Notes under the pieces: generated by a model
Told to the model about the DNA's origin: nothing
The model's database searches: none
Seen by the model: only the letters and a program-made list of their open reading frames with translations
Assembly (NCBI GenBank): GCA_003118195.1
Contig: BEXV01000172.1
Location: forward strand, 317,427-381,426
Length of the DNA stretch: 64,000 bases
Reading direction: 5' to 3'
DNA from: Hemicentrotus pulcherrimus
Taxonomy: Eukaryota > Echinodermata > Echinoidea > Camarodonta > Strongylocentrotidae
Translations under genes and position numbers: made by a program
Shown: in pieces, positions 37,061 to 51,120 of the stretch
Layout: every line of letters starts with the position of its first letter
How positions within the stretch are numbered: position 1 is the first letter of the stretch

Positions 37061-40000
37061 CATGGCCGACGTAGGGTAAGAAACCCCAAGGTCGGGCCTA
37101 CATGATCGACACTAGGGGCTCAGGGCTTACAAGCACAAGGCATCATGGGTACACAACACCTTCTCCCAACAGAAACCCACTCAATAGAAACACGCAATCA
37201 ATTCCTTTCGTCACACGATCACATTTCAAAACCATTTCCAGGTTTTCTTCTCCTAGAGTTGGCGCTTTATTTTCTCGCTTGCCATCGCGTTTCCCTCCCC
37301 CATCTCCCACTCTCTTTCCACCTCTCTCCATCTTTCCCTCTTCATCCCATCTTTAGCTATATCCACACAGCCTTCTTCCTTGCACGTGTCAATCATGAGA
37401 TTGACAGCTCCCTGTGTATGAATTCACGTCATTGTTATGAATATTCATAAAGGTCGTGCTTCCGCAGAGGTTATCTTAGAACCGGAAGTAAAGAGATGGT
37501 AACATTGTGGCGTTTATCTGTTATGAGTTTTGTTTATAGTATGATAAGTTAGAAGAAAGACATTCTGATAGAAAGTAGTTAACGGGAAGTATAGTTGATG
37601 ACAAAAGTATAAATTTACGAGATAAATCATCGATATATCTCGCAAATTATATCTAAAAGTTGACCAACAACAATTCTTTTTTTAATCCCAAAATTTGCAA
37701 TAAGCACCCCGATGAATCAATTTCTATGAAATCGTCCAACCTATACAAAACTTTCAATGTTCTATTTCTTTTCTGTGAATATATATATCTAGAGCAAGGA
37801 CTGATCCAGTATTATCAAAAAGGGCCACATTGATGTATATTGATTGTCCTTTTCTTAGCACTTCAGATACTTGTGAGAATATTTTTTCCAGTAAAATGAT
37901 TTAAAATGTTCTCATCAAAGTTTGGCAAATATCAAGCCCTTGAAATATCGGGGAGGGCTTTCTATTAAACGTTCATATTAATTTGTGTGCTCTATTACCT
38001 GAATAACGAGTATATTTTAATCGAAAGACACCGAATGATTATAAGCAATAAATATTTTGAATGATATCACGAACGATTATAATCGTTGTGTTCTATCCTT
38101 TCTAGAAATTACATGAACTCTGTAAAAGGGTGAAATGTCATGTCTCTATATTACACATCCTACATACTGCCAAATTACATAATTATTAATATAATCTTGT
38201 TGATGATAATAACATGTTCCATACAATCAATTTGACATTCACTATTTTATTTCGTTTGTTGAGAGCCAGGGGGACATAAAGACAAGTCTGTGTTAAACGA
38301 TACGAGTTAATGCCCTTCAGGTCTGAGCAGAAGATTTGTCGTCAATTGGACTACTATTTGTTTCTTCAAAAAATATGTTCAATAAGAGTGAAAATCGATA
38401 AGTAGAATTGCGATAAACATATATTTAACATGTGAAACACAAATTTGTTCAGCAATATCTTATTTTCACCGTGAAATATTTGTATAAAGACAAATACACA
38501 AGAAAGCAATGACAATTTCTCTGATTTACTAAAAGAAAATCGTTCAAAAAGATCATCAATAAAATAAATTTGACTCGGATTGGAAAGTTATTGACACTTT
38601 TTGAAGGTGATATACATTTTTTTCAGCTTATGTGCCTAGATACTGAATTCAGTTGTGTTCCAAAATGTTTTGTGCTTATTAAAGTTTAAATCTTTGTGTA
38701 AAAACTTATATTTTATATACTTATATCTTAGCTTTAAATGGTTCCAACATTTTTGGGAAAAGTTGTTTGACATTTCATGTACACATTTACGGCTTAAGGA
38801 AGGTGAATGAGTTTAATAGAATAACGAATCTTGAATGGACTGAAGATTAGTTTTATATAGGGACATAAGTAATGTGCTTCAATAGACAGTCATCTCTGAA
38901 TGACGTCATTAGTATCATTCAATTGTCACGCCATAACACGGCAGATCTTGAAACTCAGCATGCATTTTGGAACAATACACATGTACTAATTAAAGTCTAT
39001 GATATATGATAAGGACATCGTTGTGGAAAATCATTCGACGACAAGATACCAGTGCTTTGAATCGTAAAAGTAACAGGTCTCATAAAGTAGATGTATTTAG
39101 TCGTATATTTGACATGAAGTAAAGTTACTAGTGAGCAGCAGAGATTTTAATGTTTTCTATTCAATCGGAAAGGAAAAAGTATTTTCCTCGGCTTAAGGAA
39201 AATTGACAGGTCCAACAAATCGTGTACGCCATTGCATGCAGAATTTGATGTTTTGATAATATGACGTTATAAAAATTAGCATAATTTTCGAATCATTTTT
39301 AAATTCATTTAAATGGAAAGGGGCATTTTATAAAAGAGAATGAATTCCTTTATCTATCTTTCTTTCCTCAATGTCATGTGGTCGTGATTATAATATCCAC
39401 AAAATACAATCGTGATGTTTCATAATATGACCTAGAGAGAATTTTATTTGGCGACATCTGATTTTTGTTCAAACCTATTTTCTTTCTGAGCTGTAAACCG
39501 CCACATTTTCAATACATTCTATCATTTTGAATAATATAATTTGATAAATTATTGACCACATCAATGAATATGAAATAACATGAGAGCCTGGTATGTTAGC
39601 AATCGGCCTGAAATGGCAAATTCCGATAGGTAAATGCTCCCGGCAAAATAATATAATTATGCTGCGGTTGTAAAGAATGATGCATTTCTTTTGCTTGCAC
39701 GGTATAAATCAAAATTCATGAAAGGCATATCTCCTTTATTATCAATTCCACGGAAAATCACTAAAGATAGAGGCAAGTATTTTGGCGGGATTCGGAGATC
39801 GCATACAAGTTTTGTTTAAACACGGAGATTGCATATAGTTAATGATCGTGTGAGTCGTGTCGTCTGCTTCAGGACGCACTACTACTGAAGAATGCTAGAT
39901 CAGTTAGCAAAGTATCTTATACCGACTCGAGCTGTTGTCCAAAATCATTATGATGTTTGCAAAAATCTTGGTCGTGCTATTTACTTCCAAAACAAGTGAC

Positions 40001-42130
40001 AAGCATAATTATCTGTCTTCAAATTGACTAACAGCGTCTGAATGTGTTTGCAAGTCCAACGCGTAACGGACACGGTATATTTGCAGTCAGCCTATTGACA
40101 AAGTGTACAGTTAACCAGGCCTTCAAATGCTTAGCCAGTTGGAAGAGTAGGTAGTACATAAATAATCAAATGAAAATATTAGGTTTTCAGTTTAGGTCCA
40201 TGATATGAGGATACTTTGCGCCGTGAAGTAGTCACAGTCAACATGTTAATGAGCTTTAGATTGTGAGGGATTATATTATGCGACAGACGTATATAGAACA
40301 AAATATATGACTGGACGAATCGGACAATATGTATCTATAGCACGTGAAAATTGATCTCCGGTCAGTAGCGCTTTCTGTGTCGTATTTAATACCAATATAC
40401 CATAGTATAGTATTATTATTATTATTTTTTTTTTTTTGGACTTGAATTGCGTGTTGTGATCAATAATATTTACAAAGAGTGTTTAATATGTTCTTTTTCG
40501 ATAAGTTGACATTTTCAGCAAGCTGCAGGAATCCCAATCATGCATAAGATGATATTGCATAACATGTAGACCAAAATAATATGAAGAGTCATAGTTCTAA
40601 AATGCCTTTTCATCTTTTTGTTGGCATCTTTCGGTTTATGAATTTCCAACCCTCATGGTTCTTGTGATTGATAATTTTCTTAAGTAATATATTGGCATTC
40701 TAAAACATTCCTACTCCCTGGTCTAATCCAGTTTTGCGTTTATCGAGATTTGATAGCATGCAGGAATAATTTAAAACAGCATAATTACGAATCCATCCTG
40801 CGTTTCATTCTGGTCCTTATCCGGTGTTCCCCTTCCATATTTTACCATTGATTTCTATTACAACCAGAGAGTTATTATATGAATGCTGACGATATTTGTG
40901 AATTACATTATTATTATTATCAATGTAAGTGCATCAACGCCGTCGACTCATTTTCGAAGTCGAATTTTGTTTTTATCGAATCATCAGTGGTGGAATTTGT
41001 CCTATATCTTCATTCCATCTACATGTATTTAGCTATTGGCCAAACTATATTTTTCCCTTCTTTTATCTGACTGTGTTTAAACAAAATTATTTAACGTTGC
41101 GCCTTTTTGTCTCCATTGTTAGGGAAGTTTTATAATATATACATGAAATCTTATTAAGAAAAGCTTTGCAACGTAACCAATAATCTGACCGGTGAAGAAA
41201 TATGACCAAACACGTTACTTGATTTTCGTTTGGCACACTAAAGGAAGAAAGGTAATTTTCATGATTTGAATTCAACACAACGTGAACCATAGATATCCAA
41301 TACCACTTGGTCACTCATTGCAATATCTTCGTCTGGAATCAAAGAAATGGCGCCTTTTGAAGTCAGGGTCTGGACTTGACTGACAGATGTATGGTGGCCT
41401 CAAAGAGGCACGAAGAAAAGTAATGCGACACTGTCTTTACCGACGCGGTCAGTCATATTAGACTGCTCATGGTCGCCACTGTACCGTTAGATAGAAAGAA
41501 AGAGAAAAAACGAAGAGAAATAGGGAATGATAAAGTGAAAGTAAATGATCGGTGTTCCTTAATTATGGGAGATCTCCGAATTTCATTTGGATTTCTGTTT
41601 TGGAGGTGATAGACAGATAATTGTGCCTCTAATTGCCGTGTCAAAAGTAGAGCTCTAAAGTGTTGAACGCTACGTGACAGGGACTCAGTGCTGTGCCTTT
41701 TCAAAAGGAAAGGTCATCTCAGGAACACAATTCCAGCGATAGTCAATTACACCGCTCTACCTCATGTAAGTTAGTTAAGAGGGACAGGGTCTTATACGCC
41801 GCCATTTGCCAACGCCTCGCATTTTTTCCTTGCTCCATTCCGCGTAACACCAGTCTAGTCCTGCGCTTTGTATCTCGCCATCTTGCAGTATTTGCACACT
41901 TTATTTGTCGTCTTTTGACTGAAATGGAATTACAAGATGGGACTGAAATCTCATTTCCTCATCTCAATCTAAGAAATGTCCAAGTCGACGACGGTCAAAA
42001 ACGAAATAAAGTGACATGCTGGGGTGGATGGGTGATGAAAGGAGAATTTAGAGACGAATCGGCGACGAAATCGAAACGAGGAAGAAACTAGGAACTATTC
42101 GTATTCTCACCACATCCAAATGAAACACGG
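37061..42130. other. Intergenic: pyrimidine-rich start, then AT-rich
   Basis: 37180-37370 is C/T-rich on the + strand; 37400-41300 is AT-rich without features; 40416-40438 is (ATT)n into poly-T; 41330-42080 is a little GC-richer, with a 132-residue open frame (41693-42091) of no recognisable family. Confidence 0.55.
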
Positions 42131-42143
42131 AACTTCACCACAT

Positions 42144-42160
42144 CCCCCCCCCAAAAAAAA
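42144..42160. repeat. C(n)A(n) composite microsatellite
   Basis: A run of nine C followed directly by eight A. The same composite occurs at about 54220 and 62719. Confidence 0.85.
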
Positions 42161-45100
42161 GAGATAATAATGGAACAATTTCTTTAAAAAAGTTAAGGAA
42201 AAATTAAAAGAATGGGGCGACTTGTCTTCAGATTTTTTTTTTTTATTATGACGCCTTTTATGTTTGTTTTCTGTTTTTTTTTAAATGTTTTATTAGTTTC
42301 AGTTTGTAAACAGACGACGTGAATAGTAAAAATTTCCAATGCTTTGCATGGACAATGAAAATATGAAACTTATGCACCTTATAAACTTTACGAATATGTG
42401 ACCAGACATTCAAATCAGGTGGGTTTATTGTACAACCCAAGTAATTTGACCATGAACCTTCAGTTGATACTTAAGTTGAATAGTCGTTCGAAAATCGTTT
42501 TGAAGATATATATATCGTCATTAACTGATCAATTTTACTGCCATTTATCTGTTTTGGGCTTCTTTTTTTCAAAGCATTTCTGAAATAAATATGTGTTGCT
42601 ATCATGATAGAGATCTCCACTAAAAGGCAAACGAGGCGGTTGGCTACCGCCCCAAGAATTTTGAAATTATCCATATGCGTATAGGCGGCACCTCATATTT
42701 GGCCAGCACAGTGATTTGTTTGTAATTTTCACGTGTAATTCTGTATATTTTAATGACAAAATTACACGATTTTTACAAAAAAGATTCATTTATCCTCGCC
42801 GGCAAAAAAAAAAACAACACGAAAAAGAAGGTATTTGGGCAAAAAGCGTCCCCGCCCCCTCCCCGATATGTTGTGCCCGTACAATCTCCCTAGTAAAACA
42901 TTACCTTACATTCACAGCACATATCAGCATATAGTTATATTTGCCATAGATGTCACTATCAAAAGGAGTTTTTCTAACATCAATTAAAATACATAGTATT
43001 CTCATCCATACTAACAATAAACAGTTTATTTTCTAATTGTTATATAATAACTATAGGTAAAGAAACTGGAAAATATATACTTTTTTACTTAAAAAATAGT
43101 TTGAGGACGATTACCATTGATATTTTCATCAAATTTAGACTATAGCACTTTGACTAGAATATCCTATAGTTATGATGATAATGTTCATAATAATATATTC
43201 TCTTGAATATACATTCTTTCTTCTGATAATAACGTATTTTATTTAAAATACCAAATGGTAACATTGAATAAAATGTACTAGATGGTTATATAGGCATGTT
43301 TGTCATTTTGACAAAAAATATCTCTATTAAAGATTTATGCAGTTGATATACATGGTTCTCGATCATAACAATGTTGATCATGGTAATCAAATAAGAACTA
43401 TTATCTACAATGTCTGATTCGCATTGTCGAGAATCATTGTTTTCATGGTTAATTTTGAAATGGTCTAAAGCGATCATTCCGTGTTCTTTTATTCTTTTAA
43501 TATTCTTTAATGATTTTTTTAAGATTATCGCAACAGACAGTGTAAAATCCTAGCAAATAATGTTCCTATTTAAACTTTGTTGAATTTGTCATCTTATATG
43601 ATTTTCCTGACCTTTTATATCTGCATTTTCAAATGCCATGGTTTTAGCCTTTAAATTCGAATTATGTAATATTTCTTTTTATTCAGTCTTATCAAAAGCT
43701 GAACAGTTACTTCTAGTAAAATGTTTTGCTTAAAATCTCAACTATAACGCCTTTTAATTCTTATTCCTGATTTGGATTTCGTCGTTTGAATTTGCTTGAT
43801 GTTTCTTTATGTTCATTTATGTTCCTACGTAAAAATTGTATTGTTTGAACAGATGTCAAATATGTTGTCAAATTGAATAGAAGAAAATAAATGTTCATTT
43901 GAATTGAATTGAATTGTTCTTCACAAACGGTCATCAAACATTAGAGCTTGATCAATTCATGGCATGTAATATTTAAATTCTCCAGATCCACACGGGGTAA
44001 TCTATATTTGTGAATTATCTATTTTCATCCTTGAGAGTGTGAATTGGCAAATGAACGAAGAATGTAAAACTCTCAATAGATACCAATCCGTTCAGATTAT
44101 ATTTTCCTAATCAATACTAGAATTCGAAAGAAGAGAATAAACTCATCTGGCTACCAACCTACCCCTTTTCTGAATTACGTGCGCTTGTTGCCGATTTTAC
44201 CTCATACCATTCTTTATCTTTTATAGTGATCGTACTGTATAGGCATTATTTTTTTCGGGTTTTATTTCACATGTCGACATTGATTGATGATGATCAAGCG
44301 ATGTGGACAAACAATACAAGGGGTGAAGAATAGCTGGAGATATATCACGAGAGGAGAGTGAGAGAACGAGAAAAGAAGAAGAAGAGAGAGGGGGCACACA
44401 ATGGACGAGAAAGTCGCCTACATATCAAATCTCTTTTCTAGATCACGTAATGGCTATTTCTTTTTTGCATATAGTATATTTTAATTTAATCATCGTTGTA
44501 AATCGCCCTTTTTCCTTTTTTCAAAGAGCATTTGCGAGACATGTATTTTTATAGAAATATCAGTTTACAGAAGCGATTGTGACATAAATATATTTCTTTC
44601 AGTCTGTCATAAAAATCTTTGAATACAACCAGAATAAAGAAAATGATAACAACAGAGCTGCAAGTCATATTCTTTCTGGAATTGAATACTTTCATCAAAA
44701 TATGACATTATGCAGTTCACGAAAATCTAGCGATTTGCGTAAGAGAACGAATGAATGGGTGACAAAGACATATAAATGCTCAAGATGATTTTCAAGTTGA
44801 TTCATTTCGATACTAGCAAATTAGTTGGAGTATATAAAACTGAAATAGCTGTGTTAAGACCCCCAAACGGTTGAAATAATATGGGTTAGAATGAGATGAA
44901 ATATTGTATTACCTATACCTTACAGGCGAAAGTCTGTAAGGCGTAAAAACAACTTTATATAAATAGATATTACAATTCAAAATGCTGATTTAATGAATCA
45001 AAGTAGGACTAAAGCTATGAGTAGATGATCATTTTTCTCCTATATTGTAAAGAATTGAGTTCGACGGTACGTAAATCGTTCAAAAGATAATATGTAAGGC

Positions 45101-46980
45101 ACACACAAATTAGGGAAATCACAAACCAGAAAATTATCACGCGATTAGAACATCTAACCTTAGGTTGTATCAATAAATTCTGAAAACACCAATTTCTCGC
45201 TTGATATATTTTGCAAATAATATTGGCTTTTAACTCTAGAACGGCCATGAAAGTAAAAAGTCAAGTAGTGGTAGTTACACAAGCATATTTACACCAATAG
45301 CGGATAAGGTATCATTTACAAGATATGTGTTTCGTTTTGAATTATTCCGACATAGAATTCGCGACTTTAATACCTTCGATACATTTACAGATAATATTAA
45401 AGAAAATCCGCGCCTGGAGCAAAGTGAAGGAAAATGATACGAACGAATACAGAATGGTTAAAAGCATGTTGATGTAAGCGGCAAGTTATAGCAAGTCATG
45501 CAAGGCAATATTATTCGTCTTGAAATGGCATTACAATCAAAATGATTTAAGTATAAATATAAACAGAAATGGAATTGTAATGTTTAGATTATATTTGATA
45601 ATTATAATAAGGCAAAGCAGTGAATGGATTTTATAAAAATTAATATCGAAATAAATCAAAAATTGATCGCATCTAAAGTATACCTTCAAATTTAGTCGTA
45701 GCGCCGTTATTTTTTTTGTAAGTGTCTTCTGAGTGACCATTTTTTTAATTGTTATAAATGGACTTGGGTTATTGCCATGAAACATCTTTTTCCTTTTTTA
45801 CTTTCTTATTTTGCTATTGGCATATCTACTGGACCATTAATCTATGCAATTGAATTCATTACAATAATTGCTGATTATCTTTTTAGTGCATGAAGTTAAG
45901 TTCATTTTTAGCTGATTATGAACTAGGGCCTACTACATGTAATTTTGTAATGTATAACCATTTCATGTATACTTGTTTTTATTATAAATATGACAGCATT
46001 AGTCTCCGGACGTTTGCCATGTTTTTTTTTAACAACAAATCCGAAAGTGAATTGGAATAGGAATGAAGACTCGGACTGACGCTAAAAGGTGAATTGAGAA
46101 AGAATCCATAACGATCTATACAGAAAATGTAACATAAGAAGAAAATAAACATAATATGAATTTTGTGTTATTCCTTCTGATACAACTTAGTCATTTTTGC
46201 TAAAAACAAAATACATCAAATTTTCTCATCGATATTCTTTAAATCTCTCTACCTGTCTACCTATTTTACTACTACTATACTTTTTTGATAGGCCTTTATG
46301 ATTTGACCGTAGTATACGCTTCATTACATCATTCTAACATTGATATTTTTTCGGGTGCAATAACCATTGCTTTAAAGGTAAAATTTCCAAGACATAAACA
46401 TTTAATGTGTTGATTTAAGTGCAGATTCAAAGAACTATATGATTTTTAAATTTTATTTTCCCCTCATATACACATAACTTTTTGTAGCATATACAAGGTC
46501 CATTTTTTATTATGAATTGATATAATAATTATTGCAGGGTAAAATTGGTTGTATTTTCTTATTTAATATTCAATTTCATTATAAAGGATTCATCACGATA
46601 TAATTTGAATCAGTATAGTATCTGCTCATCTTAAAATCATTATTGGGAAATCCTAATTTCTCAATAGGCCTATAATGTAATATGGACAATGTTAATTGCT
46701 GCATTTACCTAAAAAAAAAACCCGATATATTTTTTATTAATTGATAATAAACAATAGCAAGGAATTGTCCATTAAAATTAGAGATATATCATGATAATCT
46801 CATGAGGTTTTAATTTATAAAAGATATAACTATCTACACCTGTCCTTCACAATTTTCTGTTTGAATTTGTTATTTATGGCATACCATATACTTTTTTAAA
46901 GGATGTTTTCTTCATTTAATTTCAATAAATATTCAATGTATATAAGATAACACAAAAGCAACGCTAGAGACGACAAATGT
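42161..46980. other. Intergenic, strongly AT-rich
   Basis: No gene. A small perfect hairpin lies at 42635-42651 (GGCGGT / ACCGCC around a 5-nt loop), a (GAATT)n patch near 43900-43918, and a GA-rich stretch at 44345-44395. Otherwise only AT-rich sequence with short random frames. Confidence 0.6.
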
Positions 46981-49900
46981 CGTTGTTTCATGTGCTAAAC
47001 GTAACCTTGGCTGTCTCAGCCGAACGGTGCCCGTAGGGACAGCGCGAGTGACCGCTATATTTACCATGCCCGTTCGCTCAGTCGCTTCGCCGTATCACTT
47101 CTACTGCAACCTTATGATTTCAAGGCCGCTGTAATGGCCCCCAAAATTACGCCACGTTTATCAATGGTAGCAGAAAATTTAACCTGAATACCCTTATTTG
47201 AATATTAAGACAAATGGTTCATGTTATTTTTCTTAAACGATCCTAGATATTATTTTTATTTCATTTTATCCGGTAATTTTTTTACTGAAGTTAAGTATAA
47301 GGCATCTGTTTGAAATTCCTCCACTCTTAATGTTCTTTTCGCAAAAATATACCATTGTTTCTACTTCCTCAAGTATGTGAATTAATGCACTCCACAAGAT
47401 GCTTTAACGAGCGGATCTCCTTAATAAGTAAACATGTCTTTAAAATTAGTGCAAATCTACAAACATGGAGCCCGTCCAAAGGTCAGAGTAGACGGTACTT
47501 TGAGCTCGCTTCCAGCCACAGCTCTTGGGTGCTGACTCAGTAGCGATCCGCCGATGATAGCGACATGCGGTTGTCATTACACTAGAAGGGCGTTTTGTGT
47601 GGTTTTTTTCATAATGACCGTGCATTAAGTCTGCATTTTCTTAGAATAATATGATATAACAAATAAATTCATATCATTTATACAGATCGCTCCGATTATT
47701 CGTTGATAATGACCGCGATGAATGCGGATGCAACATAATCGACACACTTTTCAGTCACATAATCTCTCAGGATTCTATGAAAATGCTCATAAAAATATAA
47801 AATAAAAGGATTATTTAATAGGAAAATATAACAAGTTTATTAATTGGCAATAAAAACAGTACTCATGTTTCCTTACTTATTTCTATCATATTATGTATGG
47901 CTACCTATATTTGTCATTGAATATTTTTTTTCTTCTTCAAAACTCTAATTCTATGATTTTTTTTTTAATGGCATGAGACCTAACTAGTGCTAATTTTAGT
48001 TTTGCTAAAAAAGGGGGATCCTGTCAACAATAAATAAATAATATTTTCAATGTTTGGGATACTGATTGGAATGTGACTATTTACAAAAAAGAGACAACCG
48101 TCTTATACATTTCAAATGGTGTAGCAATGTGATCTGTTTATAGTTTACAACATTTTTTTTTCTTCTTTTATCTAAGATGTGTTCTTTGATTTGATATCAA
48201 CGAAAATTCGATTTTATTACATGATTTTATCAAGAATTAGGATAATAATAATGATAAAAAAACGACGAAGGAATCCTTTAAATAGATCTATATTATTTTA
48301 TGATAATATCCTTTTTCGTAAAAGATAAATGTGGAAAAATATGAATAGCCTATGGAAGATGATGGGAAATGATACTCAACCCACGTTATCATGTATCAGT
48401 CTTAATTACACGGATAAAAAAAAAATGAGATGAAAGTGGAGTTTGACGACACTCAAAAGTCCGGCATTTCTGTGAATTACATTTCTATTGTAATATTCGG
48501 ATTTTCAGGGTTTCATTTTCTTTTATACGTGTTGAGAATAGAATTAAAGTTATGAAATCGAAGGTTATTATTATTCTTTTTTTATTTTTTGAACGAGTAT
48601 CTTTGTTGTGTAATATTCAGACACATCGAACACATTTTATTTTCAAGTCGCGTCTCGCCATCTTTCCGTTTTGCCGATGTTATACAATTCAGATACACGA
48701 CTGACAGAATATAACACTGCGAGAAAGAATCTAATATCTCTACTTTCCGGCTTTTTGTCTTTCTTTTTTCTATCCCAACTAGACCAAAAGCGATCGATTT
48801 CTACGATCAGCAAGTCGATTCCAGCCCCCAGGCCCGAGTCTGGCGAGGTAAGATGTTCAAGAGAAGGAATTCACTAGCACGCCAAAAACACGGACATGAA
48901 GCAGGTTCTCCAATTTTTGGAGTGGGCGCCATTTTGAAGATCGTGCTGGACAGACGGAATAACCACGAAACTTTGCCGGTTTCATTCTATGTCAATCAAT
49001 ACTAGGCGACCTTGGTGAAATGTGCTACCATTTCATTTTATCGATAACATGATCATCTTCACTTTCTCTCACAGGCGCCTATAAGCATCTCCTTTCCCCA
49101 ATATGCCTATATCCGTCCCCTTCTCTCTCCCTCTCTCTCTCACATTTCATCAGAGAGAGAGTCTCTGAATCCCCTGGTTATTAGTAATAAATCAAAAAAC
49201 ATATTTTGATCAAAACATAAGATTTAGAGATGACCTACTTTTTGGTGTGTGAAAAGAACTGTTTGCGGCCCGGCAAACTTATTTTCATTTCCCCCTTATT
49301 TTCTCTTATCACAAAGATCACCTGATAATTCTTCCTCTCCTTACGGTGTACCATGCTCATCACCTCTCTGGAGAGGGGGTGGATTAGTTCTCTTTTCTTC
49401 TTAGGATAATGCAACCAGACGATGGGGGAAATGCGCGACAGACCGCTAGCGAGCGAGCGACGGGTGAAGAAGAAGAAGTTTTGAAATTGGTGCAGAAGCC
49501 AAAAGATGGAAGCCTGCTTTATTTTAGCATGCTCCAGTGCATTGTGGAAAAAAGAATTTCATGGACAATTTCAGCTCAATTGCTCCCATTTAACTGTGAA
49601 CAAAACACTGTATAACTGAGGTGTTGACTTTATAGACAATCCATGTGTCTGCAAACTGACTTCAATCCTACTATGACCGACTTTCATAGCTAAAAGTAAT
49701 ACAGCATTTCGCGATGGATTGAGAAAAATAGGCTACCCATCAAATCCACAAGAGACATGGGAAAAGAAAAGGATCCACAAAGGTCCCAGTTTGATTTGGA
49801 TTATTTATTTCTGATATGCGAAACAGTGCTCTTTTGTTAAAATGTGGATGGGATATTATTTTCTTAATGCTGTTTTTCAAATTATGTAGCATGCAATTTC

Positions 49901-51120
49901 GCTTTTTTTTTTTAAGACCCTCATTAAAGAACAAATTTTTCTAGGTAGATTTCCTACCGCCAATCAAGCAAAGTCGCGTCTCGGTATGAGCTGATATCTG
50001 TTTTGATTACCCCGTTATCGTCCCATGTCAAAGGGCATGTTTTTGACAAAATTATAAGAGAAAATACAACAACTACCTTGTCCGTAACACAAGTATTTTC
50101 ACCAAATTACTTTCAGGAATTGTGGCGCGCCCTTTTTCCTCCTCATCTCAATTTTCGCCTTCTTTTTTCCCGCCATTGCGCTGATTGTCATTCTAGCTGG
50201 TCGTCTGCTGTGTCGTCTGATGGTCACGTATGTCGGATGTAGCTCCGTCTCGCTCAAGTCTCTCTCTGTTCCGATCCCAAACCCTATCACACTCGATGCT
50301 TTCACTATTGGGGATTCTCTTGGATGCCGGCCATGCTGGCATGTTCCGTCCCCCCGCTTTATTTTTCTTCTAGCTCCCCTCTCATTCCCTGCGTAATTTC
50401 ACTCAACTTCTCTTGCGTCCCTAAAAAAGCTTCTAATAAGATCAAAAGAAGGTACTATACACGGACATGCTGCATGTGTTATGAATTCAAATCTGACTAT
50501 AGTGATAAGAATTTCGCGCAAGTCTAATTTCACGGAAAATGTAATGGTGAAGAAATGCTTTAAAAGAAATGAGCCCAAAACTTACCGGTTTATAAATGGT
50601 CATCTAGATGGATAGCTATTGGAGCATGTGGAACTGATGACAGAACAACTGTGTAATGGCGATTTTGCACCTTCCTTTTTCTCTTTTCTTTGCTGGTTCT
50701 TTTTCTCACTCCACTTCGGTTATAAATTCGTCTGACAGCCTCCAAAAGGAGAGGTAGAGAGAAGCAAGGATTGTGTACAGAGTCGCTATGCATACAGTCA
50801 ACTACGTTGCACTGTTTGCTCTTACCTACGACAAGTCTACCAGACAAGTTTGTTCTCTCTCCATCCATTTTCATCCTCACATTATTCCCTTCAAAATATT
50901 GCAAGTGAAAGGAGACAGGACAGAGATATGTAAGGAACATCCCATGTCCATGTATATGTCTTAAACCACGAGGATAAAACATCACTTTCGCCAAATTTTT
51001 CGTGCCTTTATAAATGACGAAAAAAGCGCGAATGTCATGAAAGTTTTGGCCGTCATATTTTAGGCTGAAACCCAAACCGGCCATTTCTCTGGTTCTATTT
51101 GCCAGCAAACCATTGCGCCA
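46981..51120. other. Intergenic with several GC-richer patches
   Basis: GC-richer unique patches at about 47000-47110, 47490-47570, 48640-48960, 49400-49520 and 50110-50360. A short (CT)n lies at about 49123-49141. A 172-residue minus-strand open frame (50590-51108) is the longest one not made of simple repeat, but it has no recognisable domain and no clear splice context. Confidence 0.5.

Noticed and set aside
36182..37089. Long minus-strand Ser/Pro/Phe-rich frames
   Set aside because: Translations of the pyrimidine complement of the GA tract, in several overlapping frames with no domain.
40935..40995. TCATCAG with upstream TTTCG, a possible minus-strand hammerhead
   Set aside because: No stem II can form between the two core segments, and no cleavage-site pairing is present.
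41693..42091. 132-codon plus-strand frame
   Set aside because: No family resemblance, no conserved motif, no supporting splice signals; left as unexplained unique sequence.
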